Source of the DNA: DASWHK01 sp036398215
GTDB taxonomy: Bacteria > Acidobacteriota > UBA890
Reading direction: 5' to 3'
Assembly: GCA_036398215.1 (NCBI GenBank)
Contig: DASWHK010000163.1
Span: 1 to 7,832 of the forward strand
Length of the DNA: 7,832 nt
Below are positions 1 to 6,100 of this stretch, in pieces (the stretch's first letter is position 1; each line of letters opens with the position of its first letter). The notes under the pieces were generated by a model. The model saw only the letters and a list, made by a program, of their open reading frames with translations. It was not told the DNA's origin and searched no databases. Both the position numbers and the translations under genes were made by a program.

Positions 1-236
1 AGACTGCCGCTCATCCCCATGTGCAGCAGCATGCCGCCGCCGCCGATCGTCGGCATCAACAGATACTTGGCGCGGCGGCCGAGCTCGCCGACGCGGCGGC
101 CGACGAGCGCCTGCAGCGCCGCCGCGCTCACCCGCCGGCGCAAACGAGACTCGCGCACCTCGACCGCCGTCAGCCTCGCACCCTGCAGCGGGTAAAGACC
201 ACGGCGAATCGTCTCGACCTCGGGAAGCTCGGGCAT
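1..236 (-). CDS. mutM: Formamidopyrimidine-DNA glycosylase (Fpg/MutM), N-terminal part, cut by window edge
   Basis: Base-excision repair enzyme that removes oxidised purines such as 8-oxoguanine and nicks the abasic site by beta/delta elimination. Only the first 78 residues are inside the window; the gene continues beyond base 1. The protein begins MPELPEVETIRRG, the Fpg signature: Pro2 is the catalytic N-terminal nucleophile after Met removal and Glu3 the catalytic acid. Lys57 in the RRAKYLL segment matches the conserved active-site lysine of E. coli Fpg (Lys56 without Met). The LHMGMSGS segment near the edge is also typical. The ATG at 236 is fixed by the requirement for Pro2, and GGAGG (245-241) lies 4 bases upstream of it. 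A possible -10 TACGAT (271-266) has no clear -35. The rest of the protein (helix-two-turn-helix, zinc finger) cannot be judged here. Confidence 0.95.
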   Translation of the reverse strand, partial: MPELPEVETIRRGLYPLQGARLTAVEVRESRLRRRVSAAALQALVGRRVGELGRRAKYLLMPTIGGGGMLLHMGMSGS

Positions 237-382
237 CGCCCCTCCGGAAACGCGATCAGCTCGACATCGTACCGCGGTGCTCCCGCCCGACCTTCTCGGC
301 GAGTCGCGGCTGCGCGAGAACGTCAGGCTAGCCGACGTCGGCGATGCTCGTGACCATCGTCGAGTGGCTCGACGCGGCCATC

Positions 383-417
383 GCCCGCAACCCGTGCGCG
401 CTCAACGAGTTGCGGGC
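383..417. other. Inverted repeat, 9-bp arms
   Basis: GCCCGCAAC (383-391) is the exact reverse complement of GTTGCGGGC (409-417), with a 17-base loop. It lies in the 283-base gap between mutM and the histone-like gene. No T-tract follows on either strand, so it is not a classic terminator. It could be a protein-binding site, or chance in GC-rich sequence. Apart from this, the terminator at 451-484 and the mutM leader, I see nothing convincing in 237-519. Confidence 0.3.
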
Positions 418-450
418 TTGCTGTGCGGGACTTCGGGAGAAGCCCACACA

Positions 451-484
451 AGAAAAAGGAGCGGTGACGAATCACCGCTCCTTT
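451..484 (-). terminator. Rho-independent terminator of the histone-like gene
   Basis: A perfect 13-bp stem pairs 455-467 with 472-484. Read on the minus strand, the four-base loop is TTCG, the stable UUCG tetraloop, and the stem is followed by TTTTTCTT. It lies 36 bases past the stop codon of the histone-like gene and points the right way for it. It also separates that gene from mutM downstream. Confidence 0.9.
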
Positions 485-519
485 CCATGTGTCGAAGCAG
501 GCTGCCTCGACGGGCTCGC

Positions 520-717
520 TTACTTCTTCTTGCGAGCCGTCTTCTTCTTGGCCGTCTTCTTCTTGGCCGTCTTCCTCTTCTTCGAGGCCTTCCTCTTGGC
601 TACCTTCTTCTTGGCCGCCTTCCGCTTGGCCTTCTTCTTGGTAGCCTTCCTCTTGCTTGTCTTCCTCTTGGTCGCCTTCTTCTTCGCGACCTTCTTCTTG
701 CCACCCCGTTTTGCCAC
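520..717 (-). CDS. Small lysine-rich histone-H1-like DNA-binding protein
   Basis: A 65-residue protein with 33 Lys and 7 Arg (61% basic), no acidic residues and no aromatic residues. It is built from degenerate five-residue units such as KKKVA, KKKTA and KRKAS. This matches the Ala/Lys-rich tails of bacterial histone-H1-like proteins, which bind and compact DNA without sequence specificity; a nucleoid role is inferred from composition. The start is GTG at 717, the only start available: an in-frame stop lies at 735-733. A purine-rich AGGGGGG lies about 8 bases upstream. The gene has its own promoter (774-802) and terminator (451-484), so it is a single-gene unit. The low-complexity, AAG-rich coding strand produces long mirror frames on the plus strand that are not genes. 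Confidence 0.85.
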   Translation of the reverse strand: MAKRGGKKKVAKKKATKRKTSKRKATKKKAKRKAAKKKVAKRKASKKRKTAKKKTAKKKTARKKK

Positions 718-773
718 CCTGTTACCCCCCTTTCAGAGGAAACGTACTGTGATGAAGGACGGGAATTGCAAGA

Positions 774-802
774 ATTATGTAGATCAAGAACGCAATTGTA
801 AA
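774..802 (-). promoter_or_regulatory. Sigma70-type promoter of the histone-like gene
   Basis: On the minus strand, a -35 TTTACA (802-797) and a -10 CATAAT (779-774) are separated by exactly 17 bases; each box matches consensus at 5 of 6 positions. The expected transcription start is near 767, giving a leader of about 50 bases before the GTG at 717. It sits in an AT-rich island (about 740-840) that stands out in this GC-rich window. The inverted repeat AATTGC (764-769) / GCAATT (792-797) brackets the -10 and touches the -35, so it could be an operator; this is weak. Confidence 0.7.
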
Positions 803-879
803 GAAGCAAGTGCACTTTCCCTCGCTTTTGTTACGAGCGAAAAATCGCGCGCGAGAGCCGATGACGAGCGTCGCGCGTT

Positions 880-1075
880 CACGATCGCGCGCCGACACTC
901 CGAAAAACTTCGCGCGCGATCGCTCTTCACCGGCGACGAGCGCGAGCAACTTCGCGCCGGAGGAAGTCACGATCGCGCGGCGCGCGGCGCGACTTCGCCA
1001 TCACGATGTGAACCGAAGTCGTGGTGAAGCGGCGCGACTTCGCCATCCACGATGCGAAGCGATCTCGTGGTGAAC
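880..1075. repeat. Degenerate 42-46-bp repeat region with paired hairpins
   Basis: This non-coding stretch lies between the hydrolase stop and the promoter of the histone-like gene. ACTTCG recurs at 907, 949, 992 and 1037 (steps of 42, 43 and 45). CACGATCGCGCG occurs at 880 and 968, 88 bases or two periods apart. The last two units begin with GGCGCGACTTCGCCATC (986 and 1031) and each folds into an imperfect hairpin (about 993-1029 and 1039-1074). Both hairpins have a 12-base loop and a three-base bulge at the same place. It may belong to a dispersed intergenic repeat family, and the hairpins could also act as the 3' end of the hydrolase transcript. There is no T-tract. Confidence 0.55.
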
Positions 1076-1129
1076 GAGATGTGTTGATCGCGGTCGACGC
1101 GTCGACGTTGCAGCCGTCGTCGCCTCGAA

Positions 1130-2140
1130 TCACCGCACCGGCTCACCGAGCGCGGCGGCGAGAAAGGCAACGGTGTCGGCGACCGACGCTCGCGAGAGCA
1201 TCAGGCTGATGTGGCCGTGCGGAACCCAGCGGACGTCGACGTGCCAGCGCCGCGCCAACCGGCGGATCGATGCCGGCGCGACGACCTGGTCGTGGATCGC
1301 GCCGACCAGCAACGTCCGCTGGCGTGGCACCAGGGGATCGCGACGCGCGGGCGTGAGCGCGTCGAAGGCCTCGGAGTCGAGGTCCGCCGCGTTGATGCCG
1401 CCGGCGACGATCGCGGCGCGCATGCCGTCGACGAGTCGGCTCTCCCAGAGGACCGCGGTGGGCTCGGCGACCGGCGCCCACAGCGCCAGCGCGTCCCAGT
1501 CGTCGTCGAGCGTCGCGACGAGGGCGCCGACCCAGCCGCCCAAGCTCATCCCCCACAGCCCCACCCGCGGCGCCCCGCGGTCGCGCAACCAGGTGGCGAG
1601 CAATCGGGTCTCGGCAACCGCCTGAGTGACCGCGCCGAAGGTGGTGGTCAGGTCCGCCGACAGGCACCGCTCACCCGAGATCTCGCCCGGCCCGGCGCGC
1701 TCTCGGTGGAACGGAAGTCGCGGCATCCAGACCTCGATGCCGTGGCGCGCGGCGCGGCGGGCCCACGATCGATACAGCAACTCCTGCGGCCGATCCATCA
1801 GCCAACCATGCAGCAGGATCAGCGCCGGCGGTCGGCCACCATTGTCGGCCCCGGCGGCGGCCGCCGCCCGTGAGCCGGCGGGCCCCACGCACGCTGCCCA
1901 CCAGCGAGCGTTGGCTCCTTCGACTCGAGGCCACGGCGAGCGGGCCTGCCACAGGTCACCGCCGGCGGGCTCGGGGTGCAACCGACCGATCGTCGCCGGC
2001 GACGGGTGCCCCGCGGCGGCGAGCTCGACGAGGGCCTGGCCCATCCCCTCCCCCGTGGCCGGCCGCTGCCGCCCGCCGAGACGGTAGTGCACGAGCCACT
2101 CGTTGCAACGATCGAGGAGGTGGGCGCTCAGATAGGGCAT
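1130..2140 (-). CDS. Alpha/beta hydrolase family protein, predicted cytoplasmic
   Basis: A 336-residue serine hydrolase; the substrate cannot be read from the sequence. The fold is supported by the strand-loop LILLHGW (108-113) at the oxyanion position, the nucleophile elbow GMSLGG with Ser199, an acid loop GAIHDQVVAP with Asp284, and GH with His310 near the C-terminus. The motif WMPRLPFHRERAG (138-150) followed by SGE and a conserved-looking SAD suggests the ABHD18 (DUF2048)-like branch, a weak inference. There is no signal peptide or membrane segment. I chose ATG 2140 because the open frame upstream (possible from ATG 2287) reads through a tandem repeat whose period is not a multiple of three, so it would encode different peptides in each copy. 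No good ribosome site is visible at 2140, so the start is uncertain. The first 100 residues match no motif I know. Confidence 0.8.
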   Translation of the reverse strand: MPYLSAHLLDRCNEWLVHYRLGGRQRPATGEGMGQALVELAAAGHPSPATIGRLHPEPAGGDLWQARSPWPRVEGANARWWAACVGPAGSRAAAAAGADNGGRPPALILLHGWLMDRPQELLYRSWARRAARHGIEVWMPRLPFHRERAGPGEISGERCLSADLTTTFGAVTQAVAETRLLATWLRDRGAPRVGLWGMSLGGWVGALVATLDDDWDALALWAPVAEPTAVLWESRLVDGMRAAIVAGGINAADLDSEAFDALTPARRDPLVPRQRTLLVGAIHDQVVAPASIRRLARRWHVDVRWVPHGHISLMLSRASVADTVAFLAAALGEPVR

Positions 2141-2181
2141 CTTGAAGGCGGCGCGTGGCTCGACGGGTCGGTGGCGAGGAT

Positions 2182-2264
2182 CGGCTTCGGCGTTGGCGAG
2201 GATTCGGCTTCGGCGTTGGCGAGGACCGGCTTCGGCGTTGGCGAGAATCGGCTTCGGCGTTGGC
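2182..2264. repeat. Four-copy 22-23-bp tandem repeat
   Basis: The unit CGGCTTCGGCGTTGGCGAG plus 3-4 variable bases starts at 2182, 2205, 2227 and 2249; the last copy is partial at its 3' end. The copies are nearly identical. The period (23, 22, 22) does not keep a reading frame, which argues against coding function. It lies just upstream of the chosen hydrolase start, so it falls in that gene's 5' leader if transcription starts beyond it. There are no unique spacers, so it is not CRISPR. Confidence 0.85.
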
Positions 2265-2282
2265 TCGATTACGCCTTCTGGG

Positions 2283-2288
2283 AGCATA
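2283..2288 (-). promoter_or_regulatory. Possible -10 box for the hydrolase
   Basis: TATGCT on the minus strand, in the context GGGTATGCT. The same hexamer, in the context GGTTATGCT, precedes the GGDEF gene. No -35 lies at 16-18 bases. If used, the hydrolase transcript would carry the whole tandem repeat in a leader of about 135 bases. Confidence 0.25.
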
Positions 2289-2313
2289 CCCGATGCCCCA
2301 CCGGCGATTCGGC

Positions 2314-2341
2314 AAACTTTTTCCACCCCTGGAGCGTCATA
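2314..2341 (+). promoter_or_regulatory. Possible ECF-sigma-type promoter
   Basis: AAAC followed by a T-run (2314-2322) and CGTCATA (2335-2341), with 15 bases between AACTT and CGTC. This resembles the AAC / CGTC architecture and spacing of extracytoplasmic-function sigma promoters. The next plus-strand gene starts 174 bases downstream, past a large palindrome, so its target is unclear. Assigned by motif only. Confidence 0.4.
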
Positions 2342-2347
2342 GGTAGT

Positions 2348-2436
2348 GAGGCGGTCAAAGGGGCGCCAGCCCACCCCGACGATGGACGTAAAGGGGAGCG
2401 GCCTGGGGTTGCGGCTGGCGCACTTTTGACCGCCTC
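2348..2436. repeat. 89-bp palindromic element (24-bp arms), possible mobile-element remnant
   Basis: The left arm (2348-2371, beginning GAGGCGGTCAAA) pairs with the right arm (2413-2436, ending TTTGACCGCCTC). Of 24 positions, 22 are Watson-Crick pairs, one is G-T (2360/2424) and one is a mismatch (2362/2422). The 41-base centre can pair further (CACCCC 2372-2377 with GGGGTTG 2405-2411, one bulge). There is no room for a protein. The arm motif, GGCGGTCAAA facing GCGCCA, recalls repeats I associate with IS21-type element ends; that is recollection, not a search. CCTGGAGC flanks it on both sides (2328-2335, 2443-2450) but not at the arm boundaries. In RNA it would form a long hairpin upstream of the gene at 2515. 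Confidence 0.8.
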
Positions 2437-2514
2437 GAGGTTCCTGGAGCCGGCGAATCCGGCCGGGACCGAGCAAGACGTCCCCTGGGCAACAGATGGA
2501 CGGGGGTGACCCTG

Positions 2515-2841
2515 ATGAGTACGCGAGAGAGAAACGACGCTGCATCTCACTACGAGGCGCAGATCGCCGAGCACATCGCCGAAAACAAGGACTTCGATGC
2601 CTGCCAGGAGCTCTGGCGCACGGTCATCGAGCGCGCCGTGATGGACCTCCAGTACCTGGAGCGCTTCGCCGGACGCGAAAACCTCAAGAAGCACGAGCTC
2701 GAGAAGCTGCGCCGGATCGAAGAGAGCCCGCCGAACGATTTCATCGAAGGCGCCTGGTTCGAGCAGGTCTGCGACTACCTGCAGATCGACGCCGAGCGGG
2801 TCCGCAACAGGCTCGACGACTACATCGCCCAGGCGGCGTGA
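2515..2841 (+). CDS. Hypothetical soluble helical protein, 108 aa
   Basis: I do not recognise a named family. The protein is charged, rich in Glu, Arg and Asp, and looks all-helical, with no signal peptide or membrane segment. It has two notable segments: ELWRTVIERAVMDL (32-45) and WFEQVCDYLQIDAERVRNRL (81-100). The arrangement LWR..I..A..D, then W(F)..VC..(L/G)I....VR.RL resembles small proteins seen in phage-derived and bacterial loci in which the last segment reads like a helix-turn-helix; that resemblance is from memory. A GTG at 2506 is in frame, but ATG 2515 is preferred because GGGGG (2502-2506) lies 8 bases upstream of it. The gene is divergent from the hydrolase and convergent with the M14 peptidase. 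Its promoter is uncertain (see 2314-2341). Confidence 0.75.
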   Translation: MSTRERNDAASHYEAQIAEHIAENKDFDACQELWRTVIERAVMDLQYLERFAGRENLKKHELEKLRRIEESPPNDFIEGAWFEQVCDYLQIDAERVRNRLDDYIAQAA

Positions 2842-2966
2842 GCTGACCGCGGCGGGTCCGCCGGCGCTCGCTGCGGCGACCAGCAGGGCCGGCGGCTGAA
2901 CGGCGGGGCTTCCTTCCACACGTCAGGCGGGAGGGCGTCGGCTAGTCTCGGCTTCCCTACCGGAGG

Positions 2967-5597
2967 CTAGCGTTGGCGATCGCCCTCGCCCTGCGGGTAG
3001 AAGATCGCGTTGAGCATCATCTTGAAGGTCAGGTGCGCCTGGCCGCGGTACTCGGGATAGAAGCCCGCCATCACCATCCGGCCGCGGCCGCGCGGAATCT
3101 CGAGCATGGCGGCCCGGCCGACGAGGTACTGCTCTCCCTGGATCCAACCGCTCAACAACAGGTCCTCGCTCGGGTAGCGGGCGACGACGTTGGCGCCCGG
3201 GGTGTCGGTCGACCACGCCTCGTCGTTGCGAAAGAAGATCGGCGTCTCTTCGGGCAGGCCGTAGGCAAGCGGGTTGTCGGTGTCGACCTCGACACGCAAG
3301 ATCGATCCTGGGATGTTGAACTCGGTGTCGGGAAGATCGCTGTTGACGGCCTCGGCCTCGACGCCCATGTGCTCGACCAGGAACCTCCAGGCGCTCGACC
3401 AGGTGAACAGAACTCCGCCCTGCTCGACGAAGTCGCGGATCGCCTGCACGCCTTCGGCACCGATACCCCCCGCGAATTCGGGCGGCGTCGCGCCGCCGCG
3501 ACCCTCGACCATCTGGCTCGCAGAGCCGCCCCCCGGGGGCAGGAACAACACCCCGTAACGCTGCAGGCCGCCGGCACGAACGTCGTCGTAGTGGAGGACG
3601 TCGTAGGGGATCCGGTAGTGGTCGAGCGCCCAGCGAAACCAGCCCTCGGGCATGCTCGGCGAGTAGCTCTGATAGACGGCGACACGCGGCGGGCCGATCG
3701 GGGTCCGCGGCGCCGCGACCGCCTCGGCGACCGCGACGATCTCGACGCCGAAGCGCGCCGCCGCCGCTTCGACGACGCCGGCGACTTCGGCGGCGCCGGC
3801 CGCGTCGCCGGGCGGCTCGATGACGAAGGTGCCGGCCGGCCAGCTCCTGCCGCCGGCCTCGAAGGGTACGGTCGCCCGCGCCAGCCCCTCGTCCCCTAAC
3901 AGCGTCGCCGCCGAGTAGCTGTTGTTGACCCGCGGGTCCATCAGGTAGGCGGCCGGTGCCGCACCGCCGGCGCCGGTGGTGATCACGGCGCCCGCGGGAG
4001 GCTCGACGCGGGCGAGCGTCTCGAGCCGAGCCGCGAACGGCTCGTCGACAAAGTCCACCTGCACGTTCATCAGCAGCGGCAGCGTGTGCGCGGTGACGTC
4101 ATAGGGAGGATCGAGCGGCCCGCCCTCGTACAGGAAGAGCCGCGGATAGTCCTGGCGTTCGAGCACGGTCTTGGCGAAGCGCCCGGCGGGCTGGGCGAAG
4201 CGAACCACGTGGCTGCCGGCGACGTAGCGAACGCCGCCGGCCTCGAAGGGCTCGACGGCCCGCTCGATCTCGACGTCGGCGGTTTGCAGGACCTCAAGCA
4301 GCTTGGCAGCCGTCGGCGGATCGACCTGCGCGGCCGGAAATACGAAGGCCCAGGGCGAGCCGGCCGGCGGCTCGACCGAGCGGCGCTGGGCCGCGTACAT
4401 GCCGCGCCGCAACTGCTCGCCGAGATCGGCGGCGGCCAGCATCGCGGCCACCGAAGACTGGTAGTGGTAGTCGACGACCTCGGCGAACGTCCAGGTGCCG
4501 CCCGGCCAGGGCATCGGAAAGCTCCAGCGCATCCGCTGGTACATGTCGCTGATCTGCTCGAAGGGAATCTCCCGCGCATCGGCGTAGTTGGCGCTCGCCA
4601 CCTCGGTCAGGATCCGCACGCCGCCGTGGTAGTGGTAGTAGGCGCGCGCCGGCGTCCAGGCGTCGTAGCGCTCCTTCCATTCGACGCCGCGGTAGCCCTT
4701 CGAGGTCAGGTACTGGCCCATGAAGGTGCCGATCAGGTTGTTGGAGGCGATCAGCGCCGGATCGACGCCCGGCTCCCAGGGGTCCTCGAACGGCGGCACG
4801 AAGATGCGGCCGCCGGTGGATCCCATCTGGTGCTGGTCGAGGGTGAACTGCGGGTGGAAGCGATTCTGCATCTGCACCGAGAGCTGCGACTCGACCTGGG
4901 TGAACATGTACCAGTCGCGGTTGTTGTCGTGGCCCACGTACTTCTGATAGAGGAACGGCGGCGCGCTGTTCTGGTACTCGGTGCCGCGCCAGCGGGCCAA
5001 CCACTCGTAGACCATCTCCTGGCCGTCGGGATTGTGGACCGGCACGTGCACGAGGACGACGTCCTCGAGGATCCGCCGCACCTCGTGGTCGTCTCCGGAG
5101 ACCAGCCGGTGCGCCAGCAGGATCGCTCCCTGCGAGGCGCCGACCTCGGTCGAATGGATCTGATGGTTGACGATCACGAAGGTCTTGCCGTCGCGGATGA
5201 TCGCCTGGGCTTCCTGCTCGGAGACGCCGCGCGGGTCGTAGAGCTTGTCGTTCATCGCCATCAGCTCTTCGAGCCGGGCGTGGTTCTCGGGCGAGGTGAC
5301 GACGGCGTAATAGAACGGTCTGCCTTCGGTGCTCTCGCCGATCACCTCGATCTTGACGCGGTCGGATCGCCGCTCGAGCTCGCGGTAGTAGTCGAGGATC
5401 CGGGAGTGCGGGATCAGCACGCCCGGAGCGCCGATCTCGGCGCCGAAGAACTCGTCCGGCGCCGGCACGCCCTGCTGCGTTTCGAGCGTCGCGGCCGCGG
5501 CGAGCAGCGCTGGATTCGATACGCCCGCCGCCACTGCCGCCGCCAGGGTCGCAACCACCAGCAACGAAAAAACGAGACGCCTGCGGCTTGTCTTCAT
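2967..5597 (-). CDS. Secreted M14-family zinc metallopeptidase with C-terminal amidotransferase-like domain
   Basis: An 876-residue exported peptidase, expected to cleave C-terminal residues or small peptides outside the cytoplasm. Residues 1-24 form a signal peptide: a basic SRRRLVF segment resembling a Tat motif, then a hydrophobic Leu/Val/Ala core. The M14 domain spans about 60-400. Zinc ligands are HSTE (His148, Glu151) and His256 in LDQHQMG; HNPDG (188-192) and NNRDW (225-229, substrate-binding Asn/Arg) are typical; the catalytic Glu is probably Glu332 in ILTEVAS. Residues about 636-735 (VAVYQSYSPSMPEGW, LFLPPGGG, FVEQGGVLF) resemble the GATase1-like domain found behind such M14 domains. 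It has no obvious catalytic Cys, so it is likely structural or binding. ATG 5597 is supported by AGGAGA seven bases upstream and by the signal peptide; the open frame extends further but only through sequence opposite the OsmC fragment. Transcribed alone. Confidence 0.9.
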   Translation of the reverse strand: MKTSRRRLVFSLLVVATLAAAVAAGVSNPALLAAAATLETQQGVPAPDEFFGAEIGAPGVLIPHSRILDYYRELERRSDRVKIEVIGESTEGRPFYYAVVTSPENHARLEELMAMNDKLYDPRGVSEQEAQAIIRDGKTFVIVNHQIHSTEVGASQGAILLAHRLVSGDDHEVRRILEDVVLVHVPVHNPDGQEMVYEWLARWRGTEYQNSAPPFLYQKYVGHDNNRDWYMFTQVESQLSVQMQNRFHPQFTLDQHQMGSTGGRIFVPPFEDPWEPGVDPALIASNNLIGTFMGQYLTSKGYRGVEWKERYDAWTPARAYYHYHGGVRILTEVASANYADAREIPFEQISDMYQRMRWSFPMPWPGGTWTFAEVVDYHYQSSVAAMLAAADLGEQLRRGMYAAQRRSVEPPAGSPWAFVFPAAQVDPPTAAKLLEVLQTADVEIERAVEPFEAGGVRYVAGSHVVRFAQPAGRFAKTVLERQDYPRLFLYEGGPLDPPYDVTAHTLPLLMNVQVDFVDEPFAARLETLARVEPPAGAVITTGAGGAAPAAYLMDPRVNNSYSAATLLGDEGLARATVPFEAGGRSWPAGTFVIEPPGDAAGAAEVAGVVEAAAARFGVEIVAVAEAVAAPRTPIGPPRVAVYQSYSPSMPEGWFRWALDHYRIPYDVLHYDDVRAGGLQRYGVLFLPPGGGSASQMVEGRGGATPPEFAGGIGAEGVQAIRDFVEQGGVLFTWSSAWRFLVEHMGVEAEAVNSDLPDTEFNIPGSILRVEVDTDNPLAYGLPEETPIFFRNDEAWSTDTPGANVVARYPSEDLLLSGWIQGEQYLVGRAAMLEIPRGRGRMVMAGFYPEYRGQAHLTFKMMLNAIFYPQGEGDRQR

Positions 5598-5644
5598 GGG
5601 CTTTCTCCTGAGTCCTGCAGAGTCCTTCGGGTGGCGGCTACGCG

Positions 5645-5755
5645 ATGCGCGTGGCGACGAACCTCGGTATCCTGCTGTCCGAGGGCTTGGCGCCCGCGAC
5701 GCCGGACGACGAAGGCGCGGCCGCCGTGCCCCGGGCTGCGAACTGCACCATGTAA
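5645..5755 (+). pseudogene. Short coding-like frame, possible gene remnant
   Basis: A 36-residue frame (MRVATNLGILLSEG... ending AANCTM) with about 90% G/C at third positions. It is open only from a stop at 5609-5611. It lies directly before the OsmC fragment on the same strand but in another frame. Its end, NCTM, falls where the first half of an OsmC protein should reach its reactive Cys, so it might be the damaged 5' half of that gene. The similarity is too thin to claim. It may instead be a chance frame in the upstream region of the M14 gene. No good ribosome site. Confidence 0.2.
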
Positions 5756-5783
5756 CAACGAAGCGCTCGGCGCCGCCAGGGTT

Positions 5784-6056
5784 GTGATCCCCGGCACCCT
5801 CAACGGCGCACTGGAGGTGCGTCAAGTGTCGCTGGCACCGCCTGCCATCTCCGCCGAGGTCGAGGGCATCAACGAGCTCGTCGACAAGATCCCGACGCTC
5901 ACCCGCATCGAGATCCGCTACCGGCTGCAGATCCCTTCCGGCAGCCGTGAGGCCGTCGATCGCGCCCTCGCCTCGCACCAGTCCAAGTGCCCGACGGCGC
6001 AGAGCCTGAAGGGCTGCGTCGAGATCGGTTGGGAGGCGGAGATCATCGAGCCCTGA
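5784..6056 (+). pseudogene. OsmC-family protein, C-terminal half only (5'-truncated)
   Basis: OsmC proteins are cytoplasmic thiol peroxidases that reduce organic hydroperoxides using two cysteines. This frame gives about 90 residues matching only the second half. LNGALEVRQVSL fits the start of the long central helix, LTRIEIRYRLQIPSG is the following strand, and HQSKCPTAQSLKG with its Cys is the hallmark second-cysteine motif, followed by the final strand VEIGWEAEI. The first half, including the reactive Cys that normally sits just before the helix, is missing: the residues there are IPGT. The first start in this segment is GTG 5784, with only a weak AGGG nearby. The frame stays open leftward, but only as the mirror of the M14 gene. 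A protein of normal length (about 140 aa) would need to begin near 5640, where no frame matches. Probably a decayed gene; a sequencing indel near 5750-5790 is the alternative. Confidence 0.65.
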
Positions 6057-6088
6057 TTTCGGCTTGCTGCGGGAACGCCCGCCGGGGT

Positions 6089-6094
6089 TATGCT
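6089..6094 (+). promoter_or_regulatory. Possible -10 box, leaderless start of the GGDEF gene
   Basis: TATGCT lies 6 bases before the ATG at 6101, so transcription could begin at or next to the start codon. A weak TTGCTG (6064-6069) sits 19 bases upstream of it. The lack of a ribosome site before 6101 fits a leaderless message. Suggestive only. Confidence 0.35.
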
Positions 6095-6100
6095 CTTCGG

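Noticed and set aside
344..1027. Long plus-strand frame of 227 codons across the histone-like gene
   Set aside because: Most of it is the mirror of the Lys-rich gene (runs of Phe and Leu) and the repeat region. It has no ribosome site, and a promoter and a terminator on the other strand explain the region better. Its first 35 codons look coding-like but match nothing I know.
2182..2264. CRISPR array
   Set aside because: The repeats abut with only 3-4 variable bases between them. There are no spacers, no cas genes and no leader.
2328..2450. CCTGGAGC direct repeats as target-site duplications of the palindrome
   Set aside because: They lie 12 and 6 bases outside the arms, and the sequence between has no matching terminal repeats, so an 8-base coincidence is likely.
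2141..2545. N-terminal extension of the hydrolase up to 2545
   Set aside because: It translates the palindrome and a tandem repeat whose period is not a multiple of three, so it is very unlikely to be protein.
2842..2966. Terminator between the convergent 108-aa gene and the M14 gene
   Set aside because: Only short GC stems (CGGCGG/CCGCCG at 2850-2863; GCTTCC/GGAGGC at about 2951-2967) and no T-tract on either strand, so I could not support a call.
4086..5780. Plus-strand frame of about 565 codons opposite the M14 gene, in frame with the OsmC fragment
   Set aside because: It is a GC-rich shadow. The minus strand has an SD site, a signal peptide and complete M14 motifs. Only the part after about 5784 is OsmC-like.
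5598..5978. M14 start further upstream (frame open to 5978)
   Set aside because: The upstream residues look like shadow sequence opposite the OsmC fragment. ATG 5597 has an SD site and is followed by a clear signal peptide.
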